Source: Streptomyces sp. DT2A-34 (GTDB taxonomy: Bacteria; Actinomycetota; Actinomycetes; Streptomycetales; Streptomycetaceae). Taken from it: 64,000 bases of DNA. The translations under genes were made by a program, and so were the position numbers. The notes under the pieces were generated by a model. That model worked only from the letters and a program-made list of their open reading frames with translations. It made no database searches and was not told the DNA's origin. The stretch's first letter is position 1; the number at the start of each line of letters is the position of its first letter. This document shows positions 36,343 through 45,076 of the stretch, piece after piece. The stretch covers positions 2,460,001 to 2,524,000 of the forward strand of contig NZ_JASTWJ010000001.1 in the NCBI RefSeq assembly GCF_030499515.1, given 5' to 3'.

Positions 36343-36732
36343 TCAACGAAAAGCGGGGCTGTCGCCGAGGCCCGCCAACGCTCCCCCGATACAGGTGACC
36401 ATCATCGCCCAGCGGGTGTGGCCGATCCTGGCGAGCACGAAACCCCAACCGCCCAGAGCCACACCCATGGCATACGTGGCGACCCAGACGCCGAGCGCAT
36501 CGCCCTGACCGAGGCGTACGCCGATCAGGACCAGGCAGACGACGGCGACCAATCCGGCGAACGCCGTGTACAGCCCTCGTGCCTGCCGCGCATCGCGCCG
36601 CCGCTCCTCCGCGAGCCCTGGCCGGCCCTGAGCCTGGAACTCCGCCCGCAGCTCGTCCGCGCTCGCCCCAGACAGGGGCCGCCCGCCCGATCCGTCCGAC
36701 CTGTTCGCCGCGTTACCGCCATGCGTTGTCAT
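36343..36732 (-). CDS. Small two-helix membrane protein, third paralogue, 129 aa
   Basis: It shares with 15770 and 28700 the start MTTHG, the FQAQGRPGLAEERRR-type segment, two membrane segments and an RIGHTRWAMMV tail. The open frame reaches 36813, but the ATG at 36732 aligns with the siblings and has TAGGCT eight bases upstream. It has no adjacent effector here. Function is unknown. Confidence 0.72.
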   Translation of the reverse strand: MTTHGGNAANRSDGSGGRPLSGASADELRAEFQAQGRPGLAEERRRDARQARGLYTAFAGLVAVVCLVLIGVRLGQGDALGVWVATYAMGVALGGWGFVLARIGHTRWAMMVTCIGGALAGLGDSPAFR

Positions 36733-36740
36733 GGCAGCCG

Positions 36741-36746
36741 AGCCTA
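36741..36746 (-). promoter_or_regulatory. -10-like box for the leaderless gene at 36732
   Basis: TAGGCT lies eight bases before the ATG, the same spacing as in its two paralogues. Confidence 0.5.
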
Positions 36747-36784
36747 TCGGTCGACGACCACCCGCCGGCCGCGAGCCTGTCGCG

Positions 36785-37069
36785 TCACGAGCCCTCGAGA
36801 TACGCCAGTGCAAGCATCAACGGCACTGAGGCGAAGGCGAGTCCGAACGCCGTAGCCGACATCACCGTACGAATTTCCCGTTTGGCGCGGATCCCCAGGT
36901 AAGCGGCGACCAGCGGGAGGACCGCAGTCACCAGAAAGCTGAATCGCCAGCCACCATCTCCGATGAGGAAGACCATGAGGCCCCAGCAGGCCGGGACGGA
37001 CGCGATACTCAAGTAGCACGCACGCGTGAGGAACCGCTCCAGGTCGTCGACCCCGCCAAGAAAACCCAT
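36785..37069 (-). CDS. Small membrane protein, 94 aa
   Basis: Three hydrophobic segments (CYLSIASVPACWGLMVFLI, FSFLVTAVLPLVAAYLGI, SATAFGLAFASVPLMLALAY) are joined by short charged loops. The ATG at 37069 follows AGGATCA; the frame is open upstream to 37183 without better signals. No family is recognised. Confidence 0.6.
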   Translation of the reverse strand: MGFLGGVDDLERFLTRACYLSIASVPACWGLMVFLIGDGGWRFSFLVTAVLPLVAAYLGIRAKREIRTVMSATAFGLAFASVPLMLALAYLEGS

Positions 37070-37192
37070 TGATCCTGAACCGCCTTCGCCACTACACCGC
37101 TTGGTGGTCGCAACCACTGGAAGCCGCCTGCGGAAATCCGTCCGCCGCCGAAAACTCGTCGAGTCCCGCGCCGCGCAGCGCACGCCCGCGCC

Positions 37193-37843
37193 TCACCCCG
37201 GGTACGGAACCGGGTCGAGGTGGCTCAACCGCGCCGGAAACGCCGACGCCATACGGCTCCAGCCCTGGCCCCCGAAGTGGACCGAGCACCACGAACCGTC
37301 GACGAAGCCGATTTCGTGGTCGCCGCCCGCCACGTCGCTCCGGTCGCGGATATAGGTCACGTTGCGAATATCCGTGGCCCACCCCACCTCGACCGGGCCG
37401 CGTCCGCGTGTACCGGTGAAGGAGCGCGCGCAGGACACGTACACAAGCTGCAGGCGCCGGTCGGTGACCTGCATCATCACGGCCCTGCTGTTCTTGGTCC
37501 GAGGCAGTACGGCACGGGCCAGGAGACCGGCCATGCTGTTCCAGCCGCCGTGGAACGGTTTGCCCGGCTTCTTCTCCTCACGCCAGAAGACCGCTTCGAA
37601 GAACGCCTCGAACGGGTTCCAGGTGATGGCGTAGAGCCTCGCAGCCCCATAGACGGGGAGCATGCACCAGCTCCCGAGCGTGCGGCGCTCGGATCGCAGA
37701 GCGCGAGGTCGGCGAAAGTAGCCGGGCCGCGGCGCCCTGTCGGCCAAAGAGACCCCGTGCTCACCACGCAGCACCTCCCCCGCCGGCACCAACGCCCTCG
37801 CCCGCTCGGCGGGCGTCTCCCGTCCGCGATCCGTTCTGCTCAC
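37193..37843 (-). CDS. PH-like cytosolic protein, 216 aa
   Basis: The C-terminal half reads as a PH/GRAM-type fold: NSRAVMMQVTDRRLQLVYV, then VEVGWATDIRNVTYIRD and EIGFVDGSWCSVHFGG. The first part is Arg/Pro-rich with an aromatic cluster (ITWNPFEAFFEAVFW). The frame is open from 38026, but the GTG at 37843 has GAGGGG nine bases upstream. No domain is confidently named. Confidence 0.6.
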   Translation of the reverse strand: MSRTDRGRETPAERARALVPAGEVLRGEHGVSLADRAPRPGYFRRPRALRSERRTLGSWCMLPVYGAARLYAITWNPFEAFFEAVFWREEKKPGKPFHGGWNSMAGLLARAVLPRTKNSRAVMMQVTDRRLQLVYVSCARSFTGTRGRGPVEVGWATDIRNVTYIRDRSDVAGGDHEIGFVDGSWCSVHFGGQGWSRMASAFPARLSHLDPVPYPG

Positions 37844-38128
37844 CCGAGATGGCCCCTCACGGTCCTGCACTGTCCTGGCCGCGTTCGGCAGAGTCGCGTC
37901 CGTACGTTTTGTGAGCCGCTGCGGATCGGGAGGCGGGCAGGTGTAGTGCTGTCCTTGATCATTGCCGCGAATGTAACGCACGAGGTCGCGCGGAAGCACT
38001 TGTGTCCGTACGCGGTGAGGGGTCAACGTGGCGCGTGCGTACGGGGGTTCAACGCTACGGCACGGACCCGTCCGGAGGGCAGGGCTGCTCGGGACTGCCG
38101 TCGGCGCACGTCCGCCGGTCTCCCCACT

Positions 38129-38518
38129 TCAGCGCTGTTGAGCCCGCCCACCCCGCCCGGAGTCGTGCACCGGCGCATCCCGCTCGGCACGCTCGCGATC
38201 CAGCTCCGCCTGCTGCCGAGCGTCCCACTGCTCGAACTGGGCCGTGGACTGCTGGCGTTCCGCGTACGTCTGGTCGTCGGCCGCCCGGCGGATCTCGTGC
38301 ATCCGCTGGAACACGGCCTCGGTGTAGCGCGGGTCCTGGAAGGCGTCCTTGATGTCGACGCTCCCGCTCAGCACGGTCCGCGCCATCTCGCGCAGGTCCG
38401 GGCCGAGCGAGGTCGCGTCGGCGATGGTGCGCAGGGAGCGGCGCAGCCGCAGGGCCTGCTCGGGGTCCTGGGCGATCCCCATGAGTTCCTCGTCCTGGAT
38501 CTCCCGGTCCGCGGTCAT
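38129..38518 (-). CDS. Helical protein, 129 aa, paralogue of the gene at 26722
   Basis: The charged helical protein carries DPEQALRLRRSLRTIAD and ARTVLSGSVDIKDAFQDP, aligning with 26722-27159, followed by a long Gln/Glu/Arg-rich tail likely to form a coiled coil. It lies 73 bases downstream of the effector-like gene at 38592 on the same strand, so it is probably in the same operon. A chaperone or adaptor for that protein is possible. Upstream GGAAGGG is rather far from the ATG. Confidence 0.68.
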   Translation of the reverse strand: MTADREIQDEELMGIAQDPEQALRLRRSLRTIADATSLGPDLREMARTVLSGSVDIKDAFQDPRYTEAVFQRMHEIRRAADDQTYAERQQSTAQFEQWDARQQAELDRERAERDAPVHDSGRGGRAQQR

Positions 38519-38591
38519 GGGTGCGGCATGCCCTTCCCGTTGGTGGTTGATGGGGCCGGCTTCGGTGGGGGCAACCGAAGCAGCGGCGGCG

Positions 38592-39737
38592 TCATCCGAA
38601 CTCGTTTCGGGCCCAGTCGTCCGCGCCCCCCGAGGAGCCGGAGGAACCGGAGCTCGGCGCGGAGGCAGTGGCCGCCGCCGGCCTGTTGGACGCCTGCATG
38701 GTGCCCGAGGAGCCGGAACCCGCCCCGGACGCGGTGGCCGCAGCCCCGTCGGACCCCTGCCCGCTCTGGGCACCGTGTCCGACCAGCGCGTCGACGCCAT
38801 GCTGTACACGGTCCCCGGCCGCGCCGGTGACGCGCTCCGTCGCGGCGTCCACGGCGTTGTTCACGTGCGCGGTCGGGTCCACGTAGTCGGCGAAGGTCGA
38901 TCCCTCACCGCCGGTGACCTCGTTCTTGAGGCCGTCCACGTACTCGCCCGCCGCCGTCTTGGCAACGTCCGCCGTCTCGCCGAGGTCGACACCGGACCGC
39001 GCGTCGAAGTACGTCTCGATGCTCTGCTGGCCGATGTTCTGCGCCATTCCTACGGCGGCCTCGGTGGCCTTCTCCTTGGCGGCGTCGACCACCTTCTCCT
39101 GGACGAACTGCTTGCCCTGCTCCTTGAGCTGGTCCTTGGCGAACTGCTTGACCTTCTCCTTGGTGACCTTCTCGAGCTGCTCCTTGGCCATCTTCTTGAT
39201 GGCGTCCATGGTGGCGTGCTCCATGGCCTTGGTGACCGCTTCCATGACCTCCCGCTTGAGCCGGTCCAGCAGCTCGCGGACGATCAGCCGAGTGGCCTGT
39301 GTCGCGCCCAGCGCACCGATCTCGGACAGTCCGAAGGTGAAGGGCGCCGCGGCCTGCGCCGCGATGATCTCGATGGCCAGCGCCACGAGTTGGACGATCA
39401 CGGCCAGCTTCGCCGTGAGTACCGCCACCGCCGCCGCGTCGAAAGCGAGGGCGATCACTTCGCATGCGGTCTTGGCGTCCGGCAGATATCTGTCCTCGCC
39501 ATTCGCGCCGGTATAGGCGCCCCAGTCCTTGCTGAATCCATCGACAGCCGTACCGAAGTTGTGAGAAACGACAGTGCGGGCGAGACCTTCGCCCTGCCGC
39601 TGGATCTCTTCGAGTTCCTCGCCGAAAGCCCGCCAGGTCTCGGCGACATTGTGCAGTGCTTCTTCGTCGGCCTCGGGCCAGTTGTAGCCGAGGAGGTCGA
39701 GTACCCAGACAAGCTCGCCGGGCAGTGTGAGCGACAT
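38592..39737 (-). CDS. Toxin-less homologue of the T7SS effector export domain, 381 aa
   Basis: Residues 1-190 align with the large effector (MSLTLPGELVWVLDLLGYNWP; APFTFGLSEIGALGATQATRLIVRELLDRLK). Instead of a long linker and toxins, the rest is a Lys/Glu-rich coiled coil, a Ser/Gly/Ala tail and the terminus DDWARNEFG. It follows the WXG100-like gene at 39758 by 20 bases. It may be exported as a structural or scaffold substrate, or be the ancestral delivery half without a warhead. Confidence 0.78.
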   Translation of the reverse strand: MSLTLPGELVWVLDLLGYNWPEADEEALHNVAETWRAFGEELEEIQRQGEGLARTVVSHNFGTAVDGFSKDWGAYTGANGEDRYLPDAKTACEVIALAFDAAAVAVLTAKLAVIVQLVALAIEIIAAQAAAPFTFGLSEIGALGATQATRLIVRELLDRLKREVMEAVTKAMEHATMDAIKKMAKEQLEKVTKEKVKQFAKDQLKEQGKQFVQEKVVDAAKEKATEAAVGMAQNIGQQSIETYFDARSGVDLGETADVAKTAAGEYVDGLKNEVTGGEGSTFADYVDPTAHVNNAVDAATERVTGAAGDRVQHGVDALVGHGAQSGQGSDGAAATASGAGSGSSGTMQASNRPAAATASAPSSGSSGSSGGADDWARNEFG

Positions 39738-39757
39738 GCCAATAGCCCCGTATTTTA

Positions 39758-40084
39758 TTAGAGTTCGCCGGAAACACCGTTCAGCAGGCCGTTGTTCGAC
39801 GCTTCCGACGCATCGTAGTTACGTGCCATGTCCTGCAGGTTGTAACCGACCTTCTGGAGCCGTTCCGCGAGGCTGTTCATCGATGTGAGGATTCCGTCGC
39901 GAATCGGCGTGTACACCTGTCCGAAGATCTCCCCGAAGTCCGCATCCGCCCATGGCTCGCCAAGGTCTTCAAGGTTGCCCTTGAGCCGCTTGGACGCGGT
40001 TGAGAAATCACCACCGAGGTCGACGAACTTCCCGCCCTGCTTGCGGAGTACACCAGTGTCCACATCGAAGGTTTCAAACTCCAT
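39758..40084 (-). CDS. WXG100-like T7SS partner protein, 108 aa
   Basis: About 100 residues form two helices around EPWADADFGEIFGQVYTP, with RDGILTSMNSLAERLQK. NYDASE near the end fits the YxxxD/E T7SS export signal. It is related to 14820-15221. Its size, the adjacent effector-type gene and the export motif make it a WXG100-class partner, with WADAD in place of the usual WxG turn. The frame starts at the ATG at 40084. Confidence 0.78.
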   Translation of the reverse strand: MEFETFDVDTGVLRKQGGKFVDLGGDFSTASKRLKGNLEDLGEPWADADFGEIFGQVYTPIRDGILTSMNSLAERLQKVGYNLQDMARNYDASEASNNGLLNGVSGEL

Positions 40085-40214
40085 TGCGCTCCCCCGAACT
40101 CCCCTTGCTGCACTTCATATTGAACGACAGACGGATACCTTAGACTCCTCGCGCACTACCCTGCCAAGCCCGCCAGTCAAGAGATCGTCAAGTTGAGCAA
40201 GGGGACGACAAAAA

Positions 40215-40796
40215 GTGGTGACAGTACAGTCGCGTCACGGCGACACAGGGAGCCTGTGGGCGGGAAGACTCCTCGGCCTGGGGTTGCTCCTGTTGGCCGC
40301 AGTCGTCGCCGCGGTGACCATTCCGGAACTGCGCAGTGAACTCGCCGGAGAGGGCACCGACGGCACCCTCACCGTTTCTTCATGCGAGACACACACGAAG
40401 ACCCACTACGGCACGAACAGGCGTTCCACGGAACTGAAGTTCAGCTGCACCGGAAACTGGAGCGCGGAAGAAGGGAAGGCCACCTACAAAGACGTGGTGG
40501 TGGAAACCTCATCGCGTTTCGAAACCGGAGCAGAAATCCCCGTGGTTCAGGTGGACGACACCTTCGAGCAACCGCAGGACCGCGACCCCGGAGACGACGC
40601 CGCGATCCTCGCGTTCTGCCTCTCCTTGCTGTCCTTCGGCATCTACTGCCTCCTCACCGGCTTCGGTACCCGCAACGGCCCCGGCTTCACCGCTTCTTGG
40701 CAGCGCCTGCCGGCCCAGACCGTCACCGGCCCGGTACTGGGCGGCCTCTGCGCCCTGGGCGCCCTGGGAGCGCTCGTCTGCGCCCTCGCCCTGTGA
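40215..40796 (+). CDS. Membrane protein with external two-Cys domain, 193 aa
   Basis: A membrane segment (about residues 14-34) is followed by an external domain with GTDGTLTVSSCETHT and SCTGNWSAEEGK, then two further hydrophobic segments. It is tandem with a second family member at 40832. Two GTG codons in a row (40215 and 40218) are both possible starts, with GGGGAC upstream. It is divergent from the partner/effector pair at 39758/38592. Function is unknown. Confidence 0.72.
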   Translation: MVTVQSRHGDTGSLWAGRLLGLGLLLLAAVVAAVTIPELRSELAGEGTDGTLTVSSCETHTKTHYGTNRRSTELKFSCTGNWSAEEGKATYKDVVVETSSRFETGAEIPVVQVDDTFEQPQDRDPGDDAAILAFCLSLLSFGIYCLLTGFGTRNGPGFTASWQRLPAQTVTGPVLGGLCALGALGALVCALAL

Positions 40797-40831
40797 CAGC
40801 CGGCCATATCCCCATCCCTGAGGAACCCCCA

Positions 40832-41416
40832 ATGACACAAGTACACGGGAACGCCGCGCCGAACGCCGCCGAACCGGAAACCCGCGCGGGCCTCGGCCGC
40901 CTCATCGGCGCGGGCCTGATCCTCGTAGGCGTCGTCCTGATGGCCCTGGGCGCCTACCTCGGCCCGTACACCTACGCCACGTCCACGCCGGGCAAGCTCA
41001 CCGTCGACACCTGCACCGTCGACTACAAGTACCGCTCGAGCACGTCGAGCAGCTCGCGCAAGAAGACCAAGACCAGGTGGTGCTACGGCACCTTCACCGC
41101 CAACGACGGCTCCATGAAGGACCTCAACGCCGAGCTCAAGAGCGATGCCCTGCACCAGCGCGGCTACGTCATCGAGACCCTCAAGACCGGCGACACCTCC
41201 TACAAGCTGGACCGCGGCTGGGTCGGCGCCATCGCCACCGGCTGCGCGTGGTTCTTCGGTGGCCTGATGCCGCTCGCGATCGGCTACTTCGGGGTCGTTA
41301 CCGGCTTCTCCTCTACGCGGGCGCCGAGTGCGGGGTTGTTCCGCACGTGCTTGGTGCTGGTCGTGGTGGGGGTGATCGGGTTGCTTGTCAGCCTGTTGGT
41401 GGGGTTCTTCGCTTGA
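40832..41416 (+). CDS. Membrane protein with external two-Cys domain, 194 aa
   Basis: The layout matches its upstream neighbour: membrane segment (about residues 23-45), STPGKLTVDTCTVDYKYR, CYGTFTANDGS, then two hydrophobic segments. It is closest to 27306-27962, sharing the Ser/Arg/Lys insert between the cysteines. The ATG follows GAGGAA by eight bases and lies 35 bases after the preceding stop, so it is likely co-transcribed. Function is unknown. Confidence 0.75.
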   Translation: MTQVHGNAAPNAAEPETRAGLGRLIGAGLILVGVVLMALGAYLGPYTYATSTPGKLTVDTCTVDYKYRSSTSSSSRKKTKTRWCYGTFTANDGSMKDLNAELKSDALHQRGYVIETLKTGDTSYKLDRGWVGAIATGCAWFFGGLMPLAIGYFGVVTGFSSTRAPSAGLFRTCLVLVVVGVIGLLVSLLVGFFA

Positions 41417-41468
41417 CCTTCGCGTCACCTTCGCGTGACAGAAGCCTTGGCGTTGATCCCGAACGGCA

Positions 41469-41511
41469 CTCGGCGGCATGGCAGACCATGAAGGTCTGCC
41501 ATGCCGCCGAG
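41469..41511. terminator. Perfect 19-bp inverted repeat, bidirectional terminator
   Basis: Arms 41469-41487 and 41493-41511 are perfectly complementary around a five-base loop, between convergent genes ending at 41416 and 41554. It is one of the strongest hairpins in the window. Confidence 0.85.
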
Positions 41512-41553
41512 TTGCTGTTGCTGCTGGTGTTGGTGCCGGTGTTTCTTAGGTAT

Positions 41554-43203
41554 CTAGGAATCAGTCGTGGGCAATGCCGCGAGGGAGAAGGAATCCCCAC
41601 TGATGCCGGCACCGACCGAGGTGACGTAGATCACGCCCTTGTGCCAGAACGGCCACGCATCGATGCCCGTGTTCGTGTCCACCTCTTCCGGATATTCGAC
41701 GAGTGTCGTCATCGCACCGTCCTCCGGGTTGAACTCCACCAGCTTCGGCCTCTCCGTGGACTCGGTGACGTACACCAACAGACGCTCGTCACCGGTCTCG
41801 CGGAGTGGGATGTACTCCATCTTGGGTGATGCCTTCGACCGCCACAGCTCCTTTCCGCTGTCGAGGTCGTAGGCGACCAGCGACCTGGGGCTGCCGGCGC
41901 CCCCGTCCGGGTCATAGCCGCCCATGAGGAAGATGTTTCCGAAACCTGCGGCCTGACGCATCGGACTGCCGTTGTCCTCAGCGCTCCGAGTGTATTTCTC
42001 CGGCTTTCCTTGGAATTTGCCGCCGCGCTTTTCGCCGGTCTTCTCGTCGAGCGCATATACGCCGCCTTCATCGCCACTGATGACGAGAGGAGACGTGGAA
42101 ACGACCTGCCCTGCCGTGCCGTCGGCAAATTGCTTGGTCCACTTGGCCCTGCCACTGGCGGGGTCGATCAGCGACACCTCGTCCCAGGCCTTGTCGCTGG
42201 TGTCGTCGCCCTCGGTGCAAGCGCGTACCCGGATCAGATTCTTGCCGCCGGTGTACGAACCGGCTGAGCAGCCACCGTCGTGATACAGGTCCTGTGTATT
42301 CCAGACCTTGCTGCCGTCCTCCAGCCGCATCGGGTCCCAGGCCTTACTGCCGTCGGCCACCTTCAGCGCCACGTGCTCCGTATCCGCCGCGATCACCACG
42401 GCCTCGCCGGAACGAGCCACCGTCAGCCCGTCACCCATGCCGAACTCGTCCTTCACCTTGAAGGCCCGCTTCCAAAGCACCTTGCCGGAGTACAGGTCGA
42501 AGGCGGCAACATGGTCGCACTTACCCCTAGCCCCGGCCGTTGCCGAAGCGCCATAGGCAACGATGCCGACTCCGCCGTCGGAATCAGAAGGAGCCAAGCA
42601 CGCCTGCTGACCCGCGCCCGGCAGCGCTGTGGCCCAAAGCTGCTTACCGGTGTCGAGCTCGTAGGCCTTCACACCACCGGACAGTGTCTGTACGACTGCC
42701 TTGTCCGTGAACCAGGTGCCGTCCACCTCCTGCTCCCTCAGGCCCCAGCTGACGTCCGTCGGCACGCTGTACAGCGGCTCGGTGGCAGCGTTCGCCATCA
42801 GGTACCACGCGCCCCCGCCGGCCCCACCGAGCACGACGAGTGCGACGACGAGCAGCACGATCAGCCCGGTCTTCTTCTTCCTCGGCGGTCCAGCCGGGAC
42901 GGGCGCCCCGGGGAACTGCTGCGGATGACCTGGCTGGCCGTAGCCCGGCTGGGGGGCCATCGGATACTGCGGGGGCCCCGGCTGTTGGGGGTAGCCGTAA
43001 CCAGGCTGTCCCGGAGGCGCGGCGGGTGGCGGCTGCTGCGGATGACCGTACGCCTGCTGCGGATAGCCGTATCCCTGCGGGGGCGGGTTGCCCTGCTGCG
43101 GTGGCATGGGGGGCTCCTGCGGCGGAGGGTACTGCTGCCCGTAGGGGCCGGGACCAGGGCCGGGACCGGGACCGGTACCCGGCATGGGTCCGTTGGCGCT
43201 CAT
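41554..43203 (-). CDS. Membrane-anchored PQQ-type beta-propeller protein, 549 aa
   Basis: A Pro/Gly/Gln/Tyr-rich cytoplasmic tail (about 105 residues) and one membrane segment (KTGLIVLLVVALVVLGG) precede an external domain of about 400 residues. That domain has repeated blades of the PQQ/BamB type (AYELDTGKQLWATAL; AFDLYSGKVLWKRAF; VAYDLDSGKELWRSK). No catalytic residues are expected; such propellers bind partners. The ATG at 43203 overlaps the upstream stop in TGATG, so translation is coupled to the metallopeptidase gene. It may be a scaffold for that enzyme. Confidence 0.8.
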   Translation of the reverse strand: MSANGPMPGTGPGPGPGPGPYGQQYPPPQEPPMPPQQGNPPPQGYGYPQQAYGHPQQPPPAAPPGQPGYGYPQQPGPPQYPMAPQPGYGQPGHPQQFPGAPVPAGPPRKKKTGLIVLLVVALVVLGGAGGGAWYLMANAATEPLYSVPTDVSWGLREQEVDGTWFTDKAVVQTLSGGVKAYELDTGKQLWATALPGAGQQACLAPSDSDGGVGIVAYGASATAGARGKCDHVAAFDLYSGKVLWKRAFKVKDEFGMGDGLTVARSGEAVVIAADTEHVALKVADGSKAWDPMRLEDGSKVWNTQDLYHDGGCSAGSYTGGKNLIRVRACTEGDDTSDKAWDEVSLIDPASGRAKWTKQFADGTAGQVVSTSPLVISGDEGGVYALDEKTGEKRGGKFQGKPEKYTRSAEDNGSPMRQAAGFGNIFLMGGYDPDGGAGSPRSLVAYDLDSGKELWRSKASPKMEYIPLRETGDERLLVYVTESTERPKLVEFNPEDGAMTTLVEYPEEVDTNTGIDAWPFWHKGVIYVTSVGAGISGDSFSLAALPTTDS

Positions 43204-44687
43204 CAGATGTTGCTCCTGACGTACTGGGCCCACGCGGCCTCGAATTCGCTCTCGTTCATGCCAACTGCCGTCTGCAGCTGCTGATCGAGGTTGGTGGGCT
43301 TCCTGTAATGGTCTACGACAAACTCGAAGAGCGCTTCCTCGCCGCCCTTCTCCGCGATGAAGCGGATGGCCAGATAGCTGAGGGAGTAGTTCGCGCCCAC
43401 GGAGCTGTTCTGCAGTTCGAAGTCCTGGCCGGGCAGTTGGCCATCGAACTCCTCGCCCGCGAGATCACTACGTACGCTCGCGTCGCCCATAGCCCGGTCG
43501 AACCGGTAGGAAACGTACTCTGCAAACCCCTCGACGACCCACGCCCGAATGCTCGTTTCCTCATCCTGGCCGTATGCGCCGGGATCCTGCGGCTGAACGA
43601 GGGCGTGCGCGATCTCATGCCGGGAGATGTCTCCGACGCCCCTCTGCCACCAGGACGAAGTGAATCGGCCCGTCGAGGTGTCCATCTTGATGCGGGCGCC
43701 ACCGTATTCGAGGGCGTCCTCGCCGCCGCCGTAACTAGCGTTGAAGGCGGGCATGGGAACGCTCTGTCCTGCATCCCACCCCACGTCCTGACCGTTGTTG
43801 TTGTACAGCTTTGTGTACGTCTTACGGTCGGGCTCGAGTACGACGAGAAAACCCTCAGGGGTGTTGGGAACCGACGACGCATTCGATGCCCACAACTCGA
43901 GATCCTTCTTAGCGCTGTCCTCGACAATCGGCGCGAAACGGCTGGCGTCCGCAGCGTTCTTCTTGGCCGCGATCGTAATGGTGTGCGCCTGACGCTTGAC
44001 GTACATGTCGTCGTAGAGATCCCAAGGGGCCGGATAGTAGACCGCGTTGGCCATGGCACTCGCGCCCGGCGATCCGCCCACCTCACTGATCTGCGGCTCA
44101 GCCGACTCGGACTGCTTCTCAACGGTCCACCGATACCACTCGGAGACCGGCCGAACATCAACGCCCTTGATCTGATGCACAAAGGCAACATCCAGCGCGA
44201 GCTTCACATCGGAACCCCACTCGTCCGAGCCGTCGCCCGTCTGCTGGAGCACCATGTACTTGCTCTCCGTGAAGGGAATCTTCCGCAGATTCTTGAAGAT
44301 CGCGCGCTGCTTGTCCTTGGCCGCACCGACGAAGGGCTCCAGGAACTCGTCCTCGTCCCCGCTCTTCAGGGCGTTCGTACGGCCGTTGAGCAACGTCGCG
44401 ATCTCGTCCGAGCTCAAGATCTGCTGTTTCTCATCGTCACCACCCTGGGCGCCGGGCAGCGAGCCCCCGCCGACAGCCTGGTACAGAGCCAGCCCGCCCA
44501 CCGCGAAGACGGCTACCACAGCCAGGACCAGCAGACCGATGACGAGGCCCTTGAGCCCCTTGCCCCCGCCGGAGTTGCCAGGCGGCGGAGGTGGTGGCGG
44601 CGGTGGCTGATACCACCCTTGCTGCTGGACCGGTGCCCCGTACGGGCCGGCATTCCCCGGCCCTCCCGGCGGCGTCGAATAGGACAT
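43203..44687 (-). CDS. Membrane-anchored zinc metallopeptidase (gluzincin type), 494 aa
   Basis: A Pro/Gly-rich tail of about 45 residues and one membrane segment (residues 47-70) precede a large external domain. Its zinc motif is HEIAH (357-361), with downstream EGFAE (Glu386/Glu390) supplying the third ligand. The architecture and the HExxH...E spacing suit a gluzincin. The ATG follows GAGAGG, and the gene overlaps the beta-propeller gene at its end. It could act on exported proteins or the cell wall outside the membrane. The substrate is unknown. Confidence 0.8.
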   Translation of the reverse strand: MSYSTPPGGPGNAGPYGAPVQQQGWYQPPPPPPPPPGNSGGGKGLKGLVIGLLVLAVVAVFAVGGLALYQAVGGGSLPGAQGGDDEKQQILSSDEIATLLNGRTNALKSGDEDEFLEPFVGAAKDKQRAIFKNLRKIPFTESKYMVLQQTGDGSDEWGSDVKLALDVAFVHQIKGVDVRPVSEWYRWTVEKQSESAEPQISEVGGSPGASAMANAVYYPAPWDLYDDMYVKRQAHTITIAAKKNAADASRFAPIVEDSAKKDLELWASNASSVPNTPEGFLVVLEPDRKTYTKLYNNNGQDVGWDAGQSVPMPAFNASYGGGEDALEYGGARIKMDTSTGRFTSSWWQRGVGDISRHEIAHALVQPQDPGAYGQDEETSIRAWVVEGFAEYVSYRFDRAMGDASVRSDLAGEEFDGQLPGQDFELQNSSVGANYSLSYLAIRFIAEKGGEEALFEFVVDHYRKPTNLDQQLQTAVGMNESEFEAAWAQYVRSNI

Positions 44688-44747
44688 GACAACCTCTCAC
44701 GCGGACATACTGATGAGGGGCACGATGCGGTCCGGCCGCACGCGGCA

Positions 44748-44774
44748 GAGGCCTGGGTGACTTACCCAGGCCTC
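44748..44774. promoter_or_regulatory. Perfect 11-bp inverted repeat upstream of the metallopeptidase gene
   Basis: GAGGCCTGGGT and ACCCAGGCCTC enclose a five-base centre about 60 bases before the metallopeptidase start. It could be an operator for that operon or a terminator for transcripts entering from the right. No T tract follows in either direction. Confidence 0.5.
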
Positions 44775-44908
44775 AATGAGCGATGCGTACAGGCTCTTTG
44801 AGCGGCAGTCGCACTGCCCGTCTCATCCTCCCCTTAAGTCACACAACACCTTATGACCTTTGCTTACGCGGCCCTTACCTGCCGGCATGGGACTGCTGTG
44901 GAGAAACT

Positions 44909-45076
44909 GTGATCAAAAGTCGCATGAGCCGCGGCTCTGGGCCCAAGCCTTCCGCACCTGTTGCAGTCGGCTCGGACCGCCGGCGGCACCACGGCCTCGA
45001 ATCTCCGGACGAGGCATACGACTTGGGCGGTCACCCGCTCCAAGCGGAGCTTCGTTGGCTACGAGACGGCGAGTAG
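44909..45076 (+). CDS. Possible 55-aa basic peptide (doubtful)
   Basis: A GTG at 44909 follows TGGAG, and the frame ends RWLRDGE. The peptide is basic and Ser/Arg/His-rich with no recognisable domain. The gap of about 590 bases between the metallopeptidase gene and 45282 otherwise holds no gene I can support. It could be chance or the end of a lost gene. Confidence 0.25.
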   Translation: MIKSRMSRGSGPKPSAPVAVGSDRRRHHGLESPDEAYDLGGHPLQAELRWLRDGE

